Assembly: GCA_002693605.1 (NCBI GenBank)
Contig: NZQO01000126.1
Coordinates: 1 to 25,688, forward strand
From: Flavobacteriaceae bacterium
Lineage (GTDB): Bacteria; Bacteroidota; Bacteroidia; Flavobacteriales; Flavobacteriaceae
Direction: 5' to 3'
DNA: 25,688 nt
Shown here: piece after piece, positions 13,713-21,028 of the stretch
How positions within the stretch are numbered: position 1 is the stretch's first letter
Layout of the letters: each line of letters starts with the position of its first letter
Program-made: the position numbers and the translations under genes
Notes under the pieces: generated by a model
What the model was told of the DNA's origin: nothing
Seen by the model: only the letters and a program-made list of their open reading frames with translations
The model's database searches: none

Positions 13713-14968
13713 TATTCGCGTATTAAAAGTGTGTTATTGGCAAAAATTCCATACGCCTTACCTCGTAGTCTATTGCCTAGCAGCGCGGCATTCTTAGAGG
13801 TGGAAAGAATCTCTTTCTCTGTGAAATCATATTCTAAGGTGGGGTTGAACAGGGTGATATTGGCCATTTCGCCTTCCTCAATCGGGGTGCGTTTTATTCC
13901 GAAGGTGGCTTTTAATTTTTCAAAGGAAGCTATTGTAGTCTCTAAGCCAAGTGCTTTCTGCGTTGCCCCAAAGCAACTTTCCAGCCCGATGCTTCCAAAC
14001 AAGGCGTGGTCAAATTCTACTTTTTTATTTTCAATATCTATAGGGTCGTGGTCGCTCGTTATTCCGTCTATAGTTCCATCCTTAAGCCCGCTTACCAAGG
14101 CTTCAACATCATCGTTGGTGCGCAACGGTGGCAAAATCTTGTACCGCGTATCAAACTCCTCGAGAACGTTATCGGTAAGGGACAAATGCGCTGCGGAAAC
14201 GCTACAGGTTACTTGTAATCCCTTGCGCTTGGCCTCGCGAATTAGTGCAACCGATTTTTTGGTTGAAATTGTTGGAATGTGCAATTTACCACCGGTATAT
14301 TCTAGCAGAAATAAATCACGACTAATTTGTAGTGTTTCCGAAAGAGCTGGAATTCCCTTCAGTCCCAGTCGCGTGCTGGTCGCCTCTTCGTTTACCAGGC
14401 CGTTTTTGGCCACCGATGGGTCGAATGGAAAGGACTGTACCAAGCCGTCGAAACTCTGGGTGTATTGCAATGCTATCCTAAGCAGGTTGGCGTTCCTGAT
14501 CGGTTTTTTGAAATCGTAGAAACCAACGGCTCCCGCGTTTTTCATATCGTACAGTTCCGCCAAATTTTCACCGTTGCCTCCCATCGTCAATGAACCTATG
14601 GGATATAGGCTCACAGCGTGCCCCTCCGCTTTCGCTTTCAGAAATTTGATGTCCGATTTGCTATCGGTAACGGGGTTGGTGTTCGCGTTGACCGCGACGT
14701 GGGCAAAACCGCTAAGGCCCGCGGTTCGCAATCCGTTCTCCAAGGTTTCGCGCTCCTCAAAACCAGGCTCGCCAAATGACACACTCGAATCGAACCATCC
14801 CGGGGAAATATGCAGGTTTTCCAGCGCGAGCTCGCGACTCCCTCCTTTATTTGAAATGTTGTTGGAAATTGTAACTATTGTACCGTTTTCAATAAGCACA
14901 TCCCGCTCTTTCATATGGTGCTTGCTGGAAGGATCTACAATGACTGCCGATTTTAAGAGAAGGTTCAT
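13712..14968 (-). CDS. Dihydroorotase-like amidohydrolase, probably catalytically inactive
   Basis: 418 residues, the length of class I dihydroorotases and clearly in that family across its whole length. The active site is stripped, however. The family motif DxHVHLREPG reads DSSVSFGEPG (60-69): both metal histidines are Ser (62 and 64) and the substrate-binding Arg is Gly66. HICHVST-type becomes HIPTIST (230-236), losing another His; TPHH-type becomes SAAH (258-261), and the NPPLR substrate loop is LPPLR. The final Asp306 in SDHDP is kept. It therefore resembles the PyrC-prime type of non-catalytic dihydroorotases, which in pseudomonads serve as structural partners of aspartate transcarbamoylase. 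The gene overlaps the batA-like gene by four bases (ATGA) and the Tic20-like gene by one. I leave the symbol empty because pyrC would imply activity. Confidence 0.88.
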   Translation of the reverse strand: MNLLLKSAVIVDPSSKHHMKERDVLIENGTIVTISNNISNKGGSRELALENLHISPGWFDSSVSFGEPGFEERETLENGLRTAGLSGFAHVAVNANTNPVTDSKSDIKFLKAKAEGHAVSLYPIGSLTMGGNGENLAELYDMKNAGAVGFYDFKKPIRNANLLRIALQYTQSFDGLVQSFPFDPSVAKNGLVNEEATSTRLGLKGIPALSETLQISRDLFLLEYTGGKLHIPTISTKKSVALIREAKRKGLQVTCSVSAAHLSLTDNVLEEFDTRYKILPPLRTNDDVEALVSGLKDGTIDGITSDHDPIDIENKKVEFDHALFGSIGLESCFGATQKALGLETTIASFEKLKATFGIKRTPIEEGEMANITLFNPTLEYDFTEKEILSTSKNAALLGNRLRGKAYGIFANNTLLIRE

Positions 14969-16887
14969 GAATTGAGTTTTAGTATTAGCATTTCACACAT
15001 CAGGAATAACAAGGCAAAAATAACAAACCATTTCCAATAACTATGGATTGCGTTTGCCTCAGAAATTTCTGAAAGCGCATTTTCCACACTTTCCAGAACG
15101 TTTAGGTCTGTCCACTGTTTGGGATCTTGGTACTGCAACCGCCCTTCATTCCTCGGAAAGTTGAATGAAACACCCTGAAGTAGCACTTCATCTTTCAAGA
15201 TATCATAATTTCCAGCACGTTCCGGCTCATCGTTGGTAGAAACGGTAACAAAACTAGATTTCGATTGCTGAAGGGGAATGAATGATTGGTCTGCGGAGCG
15301 AAGAGTGAGAATCTCATCTTGTACCAATGATACGGGCACGTCGAACGTATTCGGTCTGCCAATGGTATAGTAAAGCACCGGAAGGCGCAGGCTTTGCTGC
15401 GCCATGTTGTAAAGGGTGGGGACGATTAAGGGTGAATTCTGAAAATTGGAAACCGTGTCGTTCCAAGGAGACGTGGTAAGGTACACGTTCCCGCGCTGGG
15501 CAAGGAATAGCGAACCATCTTCAAAGGTAAGTATGCTCGTGGCGTTGTAATTTCCCCGAAAGGAACCCTCAGCCGATGGGTATTGGAAATTAGCCACCTC
15601 TTTCTCAAAAACCCCATCGTACAGCGGATGTTCAAACTTAATATTTGTGATTTTCTTGCCGTTGCCCGACCAACTTTGAATGGCGCCAAGCGAAAATTCG
15701 GCCAGCAAGGCATTATATTCTGAAACTAGCGCATCTTGCGGAGGAATGATAAACAAGCTTCCGCCGTTCTCCACAAATGATTTTAGCGTTGCCCTTAAGG
15801 AAGCGGGGATGGCGGGCAGCTCATTTAATACAATGAAATTTTGTTTGGCAATACTGTTGTAATCGATAGCTGCCGCATTTTGGCTTTCATAGCGAAATTC
15901 CGGTTGGTCAAAGAGCTTCTCCAAAAACGCAGTATCTGCATTACTAATGGAAAGCACGTTTATCTCACTCGGTTCGTTAATCTGAAAAAACAGTTCATTG
16001 TCAAAAGGCAAGCTAGGGTCGTCCAGTGTTATGCGGCCATTAAATTCGATATTTTTCTCTATGGGGAATGTAATTTTCTGGGTTTCCCCTTCTAAAAAGC
16101 CAACCCCTGTCTTGGCAACCAATTGGTCATCTTTAAATAAGGAAACCGGTACGTTTTCCAACGGTTCGCCTTGGGCACGTAAACGGACGTTTAATTCAAG
16201 ATTCGATGCATTTTTGGTTGAAATGAAAGCCGTGTCGATGGCGATATTTTGAAATGAAACGGGCCGGGGAGTAACGGCCGTGACTTTCACATCTTCGGGA
16301 AGGGAAGGAAATTTGTCGCGCTGTTGAAAATCTGAAAATAGAATTAGCTGTTTTCGCGTTTCCGAATTTTTTGAAAATAGTTGGTTTGCCTTTAGCAAGA
16401 TTTCCTGCCAGGCAAGCTGTCTATGGGTTGGCGCCACTTTTAGGATCTCGCTCTTAAAATCGGCAGGTGTTCTAGCGGCATAGGTGTTATCGTTGGTAAA
16501 CCATGAAATTTGGTCCACACCATTTAAATTCTCATAAAAATCCTGAAGGCCCCGCTCAAAGAGCGTACCATTGCTTCCTTGGGCCTGCATACTGAAGGAA
16601 TTGTCTACGTATAAGACAATTTCGTTCTTACCCGCGACGATTGGGGTAGCGGTGGAAAACGGCTGTGCGAATGCCAAGATGATACAAGCTAGCGCGAGCA
16701 ACCTAGTTAATAGCGTAAGCCATTTTTTTAGTTGGCTACTCTTGCGTGTTTGCAAGGTGGCTTTTTTAAGGTAGGCCACATTGGTAAAAGGAACCTTCTG
16801 AAAGCGCCGTAATTGGAAAAGATGGATAAATATTGGGATGAGCAGTAAAAAAAGGGCGTAGAGAACTTCGGGGTGTTTAAACTGCAT
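14965..16887 (-). CDS. BatA-like VWA-domain membrane protein (aerotolerance family)
   Basis: 640 residues. The first 80 form the BatA N-terminal domain: a membrane helix at about 8-25, the segment FQLRRFQKVPFTNVAYLKK, and a second helix at about 58-77. A von Willebrand factor A domain follows, with the MIDAS start DNSFS (95-99) after YV, matching DxSxS for metal binding. A long periplasmic or cytosolic part of beta-rich segments leads to a last helix at about 618-637. This architecture (BatA domain, VWA, long middle, C-terminal helix) is common in Bacteroidota next to a dihydroorotase-like gene. Original Bat proteins are linked to oxygen tolerance in Bacteroides, but this long single version is functionally uncharacterised. 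It heads an operon of three overlapping genes; a TATCTTTG box stands 18 bases before its ATG. Confidence 0.85.
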   Translation of the reverse strand: MQFKHPEVLYALFLLLIPIFIHLFQLRRFQKVPFTNVAYLKKATLQTRKSSQLKKWLTLLTRLLALACIILAFAQPFSTATPIVAGKNEIVLYVDNSFSMQAQGSNGTLFERGLQDFYENLNGVDQISWFTNDNTYAARTPADFKSEILKVAPTHRQLAWQEILLKANQLFSKNSETRKQLILFSDFQQRDKFPSLPEDVKVTAVTPRPVSFQNIAIDTAFISTKNASNLELNVRLRAQGEPLENVPVSLFKDDQLVAKTGVGFLEGETQKITFPIEKNIEFNGRITLDDPSLPFDNELFFQINEPSEINVLSISNADTAFLEKLFDQPEFRYESQNAAAIDYNSIAKQNFIVLNELPAIPASLRATLKSFVENGGSLFIIPPQDALVSEYNALLAEFSLGAIQSWSGNGKKITNIKFEHPLYDGVFEKEVANFQYPSAEGSFRGNYNATSILTFEDGSLFLAQRGNVYLTTSPWNDTVSNFQNSPLIVPTLYNMAQQSLRLPVLYYTIGRPNTFDVPVSLVQDEILTLRSADQSFIPLQQSKSSFVTVSTNDEPERAGNYDILKDEVLLQGVSFNFPRNEGRLQYQDPKQWTDLNVLESVENALSEISEANAIHSYWKWFVIFALLFLMCEMLILKLNS

Positions 16888-16904
16888 TTCAGAATTTAAT
16901 TTGT

Positions 16905-16912
16905 CAAAGATA
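16905..16912 (-). promoter_or_regulatory. Putative promoter box of the batA-like operon (TATCTTTG)
   Basis: The minus strand reads TATCTTTG at 16912-16905, an exact TAnnTTTG match. The start would be near 16901, with a leader of about 14 bases. No clear TTG stands 19-21 bases upstream. It lies in the 47-base gap after the histidine kinase stop and suggests the operon is not only read through from the kinase. Confidence 0.4.
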
Positions 16913-16934
16913 TAAAATGCATCTAAAATAAAGG

Positions 16935-18131
16935 CTATTTCTTGATCGTGAAACTAAAGGCACTTCCCTTATCAAGTTCAGATTCCAAAGCAATCGTACC
17001 ACGTAGCTTAGTTACCAGGCTCTTTACCGTAGCCAGGCCAATACCAGTACCCGATTTGCCAAATTTATCTTTCACCCCAGTGGTCTTGAATAACGTAAAC
17101 ACATCATCCTGAATATTTCGATCTATCCCCATACCGTTATCGATTACCGAAAATTCGTAGAATTGCGGTGTTTCGTTGAAGGTAATCTTCAAGGTTGGCT
17201 GCTCTTTGTTATTGTATTTTACCGAATTGTCGATTAGGTTAATCAATATTTGCGCTAGGGCGGCCTTATTAGCGTGGAGGTTGGCATTTTTGTCGGGAAG
17301 TTCGAAAGTAACCTCGTCATACCGAAGCAAATCGAGAATTTCGGCTAGGAACTCGTTTAGCTGAATGTGTTGCGAATCTTCCTTCAATAGCTCGTCAGCC
17401 TTGTAAAACCTCAAAATACCGTCTATATAGCTGCGCAAGGTATGGGATGCCTCTTCCATATAATCGAGATATTGTAGCGAGGCTCTGGTCAATTGCGGGC
17501 CGTTGTTATCCTTGATTAAATCGATAAGTCCGGTAATGTTGGCCAATGGAGACTTTAGATCGTGCGAGACCACGTTTGCAAATTGCCTCAGTCGCTCGTT
17601 TCGCTCCTTGAGTTCGTGCTGTATTTCCTCCAGCTGCCAATTTTTATGGTGCATCTCCAAAAGGTTGACGGCCTCCTTGGCCAACTTCAGGAGTGATTGG
17701 CGCTGTAAATAGGTTAGATTGCGGGGCTTATGGTCAAATATGCAGAGCATTCCCAATCGATACCCATCTTTGTTAATTAACGGGGCACCGGCATAGAATA
17801 TGGCCTTATTCTCCAGCACGAGCGGATTGTCCTTAAACCGTATATCTTCGCGGGCATCTTCTACAATGAACAGGTCGTCTTCCTCTAAAATAGCATGCCC
17901 GCAGAAGGAAGTTTTCCTTGGTGCCTTGTTGAAGGGAATACCGTGATGTGATTTGAAAATATTATCCTCCTGGTTCAACAGGGTGATGAGTGCGATAGGG
18001 ACATCGCACAATAGGGAGATAAGTGAGGTTATATTATCGAGGTTTTCATCGGGAACGGTATGCTCAGGGCGGTATTTCCGTACTGCGACGAGCCGCTCAG
18101 CCTCATTGGTGGGGTCTTCGGGGAAAATCAT
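16935..18131 (-). CDS. GAF-domain sensor histidine kinase (copy A)
   Basis: 398 residues, soluble, no membrane helix. GAF domain about residues 25-160, with SFCGHAIL (75-82) and DNPLV...AIFYAGAPL (101-118). A short coiled coil (165-185) leads to the HisKA domain with the phosphorylated His190 in VVSHDLKSPLANITG. The ATPase part has the N box NLIDNSVKYN (298-307), DNGMGI (331-336) and GTGIGLATVK (361-370), so all kinase motifs are intact. It should autophosphorylate in response to a cytoplasmic ligand or redox signal sensed by the GAF domain and pass the phosphate to a response regulator, none of which is encoded nearby. It lies 77 bases downstream of a close paralogue on the same strand. Confidence 0.92.
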   Translation of the reverse strand: MIFPEDPTNEAERLVAVRKYRPEHTVPDENLDNITSLISLLCDVPIALITLLNQEDNIFKSHHGIPFNKAPRKTSFCGHAILEEDDLFIVEDAREDIRFKDNPLVLENKAIFYAGAPLINKDGYRLGMLCIFDHKPRNLTYLQRQSLLKLAKEAVNLLEMHHKNWQLEEIQHELKERNERLRQFANVVSHDLKSPLANITGLIDLIKDNNGPQLTRASLQYLDYMEEASHTLRSYIDGILRFYKADELLKEDSQHIQLNEFLAEILDLLRYDEVTFELPDKNANLHANKAALAQILINLIDNSVKYNNKEQPTLKITFNETPQFYEFSVIDNGMGIDRNIQDDVFTLFKTTGVKDKFGKSGTGIGLATVKSLVTKLRGTIALESELDKGSAFSFTIKK

Positions 18132-18208
18132 CGTAATTTTTTAGTGCTTGTCAATATAGACTTAGCAACGGGGAATATGGGTTAAAGCTATGCTAAAAGG
18201 GACGTTCT

Positions 18209-19408
18209 TTAACACTTTACCTTGAAGGCGAAAGTGGTGCCTTCTCCCAAAACGGAATTAACCGAAATTTCGCCCCCCATCCCATTTACGAGTTTCTGAA
18301 CGGTAGAGAGACCAATGCCGTGCCCCTTGTTTCCGTTTCTATCGACGTTTCCGACGGTAGAAAAAAGATTGAAGATTTCTTCCTGTTTGTCTTCAGGAAT
18401 TCCAACACCGTTGTCGCTTAGCGTAAAATGATAGAATTCATCGTCATAACGGCAATCTATGTCAATCACGATCTTTTCCTTATCGTTGTATTTTATGCTA
18501 TTTCCGATTAGATTAAGCAGAATCTGTTCCAGCGCTGCCCGATTGCAAGAAATTTCAACATTCTCATCGGGGAGGTTAATCTCGCAGTCTACATCAATGT
18601 TCAATAGATCTACGATTTCCTCTAAAAGATGGTGCACGTCGAACTGGTCATTCTCGTTAAAGGCTATCTTGTCACTTTCATAATGAGCCAAGAGCCCTGA
18701 AATATAGTCACTCAATGTAAAGGACGATTTCTTCAAATAGGAAAGGTACTTTTTGCCCTGTTCATCGAGATTATCAGAATATTTCGACTTTAGGATATCG
18801 GAAGTCACGATCATATTTGCCAGGGGCATTTTCATGTCATGTGAGATAACCCCTGCAAAAGTCTTGAGTTCTTCGTTCTTGGCGCGCAGTTCCTCTTGCA
18901 GTCCAATTAATTGCTTGTTCTTCTTGCGCTCTTCCATCAGGTTCGTTACTTGGTAGGCCAACGCCTTCAGCGCATCCTTCTGCTTATCGTTCAAGGTACG
19001 AGGTTTTACATCGAACACGCACAGGGTGCCCAAGGCATAGCCATCTGGGTTACGGAGCGGGACCCCGGCATAAAATATGGCATTGTGGTCTGCTACCAAC
19101 GGATTGTCGTGAAACCGCTCGTCATTTCGTGCATCTTCGATAACGAAGATTTCGGCATCGTCGAGAATCGCATGCCCACAGAATGAAATATCGCGAGGTG
19201 ATTCATTGAACGGTACCCCAAAATGCGATTTAAGGAAATTTCTATCTGTGTCAAGCAGGGTAACCAACGAAATGGGTACTTCGCAAATATTTGCCGTTAA
19301 TGTGGTGATACTGTCAAAGTCCTTCTCGGGAAGTGTATCGAGCAAGTCGTATTCTAAAACGGCTTCTAAACGTTCCCTTTCGTTAGAAGGATTAGTTGGT
19401 GCAATCAA
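18209..19408 (-). CDS. GAF-domain sensor histidine kinase (copy B), TTG start
   Basis: 399 residues, with the same layout as copy A at almost the same residue numbers: GAF about 25-160 with SFCGHAIL (75-82), His190 in VISHDMKMPLANM, N box NLIGNSIKYN (299-308), SDNGVGI (331-337) and HGIGLSTVQK. All catalytic motifs are present. The start is not ATG: a stop lies two codons upstream and no internal Met occurs before residue 158, so translation must begin at the TTG at 19408; an AGGAG nine bases upstream supports this. Together with copy A it forms a tandem duplication; whether both respond to the same ligand is open. The pair may be cotranscribed, copy B first. A weak TATCTTTA box (19468-19461) could be its promoter. 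Confidence 0.92.
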   Translation of the reverse strand: MIAPTNPSNERERLEAVLEYDLLDTLPEKDFDSITTLTANICEVPISLVTLLDTDRNFLKSHFGVPFNESPRDISFCGHAILDDAEIFVIEDARNDERFHDNPLVADHNAIFYAGVPLRNPDGYALGTLCVFDVKPRTLNDKQKDALKALAYQVTNLMEERKKNKQLIGLQEELRAKNEELKTFAGVISHDMKMPLANMIVTSDILKSKYSDNLDEQGKKYLSYLKKSSFTLSDYISGLLAHYESDKIAFNENDQFDVHHLLEEIVDLLNIDVDCEINLPDENVEISCNRAALEQILLNLIGNSIKYNDKEKIVIDIDCRYDDEFYHFTLSDNGVGIPEDKQEEIFNLFSTVGNVDRNGNKGHGIGLSTVQKLVNGMGGEISVNSVLGEGTTFAFKVKC

Positions 19409-19417
19409 AGGTTAGGT

Positions 19418-19422
19418 CTCCT
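19418..19422 (-). promoter_or_regulatory. Shine-Dalgarno sequence AGGAG that fixes the TTG start of kinase B
   Basis: The minus strand reads AGGAG (19422-19418), nine bases before the TTG at 19408. Purine-rich Shine-Dalgarno sequences are generally weakly used in Bacteroidota, and most genes here lack one, so its presence exactly before a TTG start is informative. A stop codon (TAA) lies between the two, two codons before the TTG in the same frame, which rules out a longer protein. Confidence 0.55.
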
Positions 19423-19498
19423 AAAGTTTTTTGCCAGTGGTATCACTAGCGGTGTATCTGTAAAGATAGGCATTAAAGGGAAATTTCGAAATAGTAGT

Positions 19499-20263
19499 TT
19501 AAAATTTTTCGAATGCGCCCAACCCAAATAATGCAAAATCATATTTTACAGGATCGGTTGGGTCTAATTTTCGCAAAGCTGTGTCTAACTCGGCTACCGC
19601 CTTGGCATCGTTCTGCTTTCGCCTTAACAGCTTCAGCTTTCTCGCCACATTTCCGCTGTGAACGTCTAACGGACAAGACAACTGCGAGGGGTGGAGGGAA
19701 TTCCAAATGCCAAAATCGACTCCTCCCGTTGGCGGCCTAACCATCCAGCGCAAGAACATATTGATGCGCTTTGCCGCCGAGTTTTTCAAGGGGTCGCTCA
19801 CATGTTTTTGCGTTCGCGGCATATGTGGAAGTGAGAAAAACAGTTGTTTAAACTGATGGATTGCAGGTTGAAGGGTAGCACTGCCCGCATGCTGCCTGAA
19901 CACTTCTTCCAAGCCACCGTGCCGCTCATAGATATGTCGTAACGACTTCAGGAAATAACGCAGGTCGTGCTCATTGAACGTGCGGTGCACAAACCCGTTG
20001 AGTTCGTGGGCATGATCGTCTGTATAATGAATGACATATTCATGCGGACTATTGCCCATTCTGTCCATTAAGCTCGCGGCATTGGTTATAATGCTCTTTC
20101 TATTGCCCCAGGCGATTGTAGCCGTGAGGAAACCGGCGATTTCAATGTCTTCTTTCCTGGAAAAGCGATGTGGAATTTGAATGGGATCCCACGTAATGAA
20201 ATCTGGTTGATGGTATTTGCGTACTTTTTCGTCTAAAAAATCCTTGAGCTCGCTTTTCTTCAA
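19499..20263 (-). CDS. TIGR02757 (DUF2400) family protein, TTG start
   Basis: 254 residues, matching the family in length. Recognisable signatures are AGFLTATIAWGNRKSII (43-59), the KHVSDPLKNSAAKRIN segment (153-168) followed by MFLRWMVRP, CPLDVHSGNVARKL (197-210) and DPVKYDFALFGLGAFE (237-252). The family is uncharacterised. The CPLDVHSG and NSAAKRINMFLRWM segments remind me of the HhH-GPD glycosylase fold, where an Asp follows the hairpin, so a nucleic-acid repair role is possible; that is inference. The first codon is TTG at 20263; no ATG is available in frame after the upstream gene. It follows the LolD-type gene by 18 bases and is probably in the same operon. Confidence 0.85.
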   Translation of the reverse strand: MKKSELKDFLDEKVRKYHQPDFITWDPIQIPHRFSRKEDIEIAGFLTATIAWGNRKSIITNAASLMDRMGNSPHEYVIHYTDDHAHELNGFVHRTFNEHDLRYFLKSLRHIYERHGGLEEVFRQHAGSATLQPAIHQFKQLFFSLPHMPRTQKHVSDPLKNSAAKRINMFLRWMVRPPTGGVDFGIWNSLHPSQLSCPLDVHSGNVARKLKLLRRKQNDAKAVAELDTALRKLDPTDPVKYDFALFGLGAFEKF

Positions 20264-20281
20264 ATCGGATTGTATTTTATT

Positions 20282-20965
20282 CTACCCTTGAGGGGGAATA
20301 CTGTGTTGGCCAATAATTAATCCGTCCTGCATTTCCAGTTTCCTATCGGCCATCTCGGCCAGTTCTTCATTGTGGGTTACAATTACGAAGGTTTGGCCAA
20401 ATTCATCCCTCAGGGTGAAAAATAGGTTGTGGAGGTTTTCAGCACTCTCAGTATCCAAGTTTCCACTGGGCTCATCGGCTAGAATAATGGCCGGATTGTT
20501 TATCAGGGAACGTGCCACGGCAACTCGTTGCTGTTCGCCCCCCGAGAGCTGGTTGGGTTTGTGGTCCTCACGTTGCGATAGCCCCAAGAACGACAATAGT
20601 TCTCTGGCGCGCTTTTGTGCCTGGTCCTTACTCGTTTTTTTTATGAAGGCGGGTATACAGACGTTTTCGAGTGCCGTAAATTCGGGCAGCAACTGATGAA
20701 ACTGAAAAATGAACCCTAAATTTTCATTTCGGAAAATGGCAAGTTGCTTACGTGTCAAGGCGGCAATGTCTGTGCCATTGATTGTGAGTTCGCTACGTTT
20801 TCCGTCAAAGCTGTCAAGTGTTCCTAAAATTTGCAGTAGGGTAGTTTTACCTGCCCCCGAAGCGCCTACTATAGAGACAATTTCGCTTTTGGCAATGTGC
20901 AGGTCTACACCTTTCAGCACATGCAGGTCGTCATAATATTTGTGGATGTTGCGTGCCTTGATCAT
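20282..20965 (-). CDS. ABC transporter ATP-binding protein, LolD/MacB type
   Basis: 227 residues, ATPase subunit of the LolD/MacB/FtsE class. Walker A GASGAGKT (34-41), Q-loop Gln88 in [18 protein letters not shown], signature LSGGEQQRV (140-148), Walker [12 protein letters not shown] (161-171) and switch His198 in VIVTHNEEL. The [10 protein letters not shown] and GNLD motifs are those of the lipoprotein-releasing LolD and related exporters, which power transfer of outer-membrane lipoproteins from the inner membrane. No permease gene (LolC/E) lies in this window, so the partner must be elsewhere, which is common in Bacteroidota. Upstream, across 63 bases, is the DUF5916 outer-membrane gene on the same strand. 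Confidence 0.9.
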   Translation of the reverse strand: MIKARNIHKYYDDLHVLKGVDLHIAKSEIVSIVGASGAGKTTLLQILGTLDSFDGKRSELTINGTDIAALTRKQLAIFRNENLGFIFQFHQLLPEFTALENVCIPAFIKKTSKDQAQKRARELLSFLGLSQREDHKPNQLSGGEQQRVAVARSLINNPAIILADEPSGNLDTESAENLHNLFFTLRDEFGQTFVIVTHNEELAEMADRKLEMQDGLIIGQHSIPPQG

Positions 20966-21028
20966 AAAAATAAAAACAGGTGAATGTACCTAATTTAACC
21001 GCTAATTGCAATTGTAATACGTTGCTTT

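Noticed and set aside
13695..14519. Plus-strand ORF of 274 codons
   Set aside because: It is entirely antisense to the dihydroorotase-like gene, which shows family motifs throughout; the plus-strand translation has no recognisable domain.
21009..21016. TACAATTG as promoter of the LolD-type gene
   Set aside because: One mismatch to the consensus and no TTG at proper spacing; such matches are frequent in AT-rich DNA.
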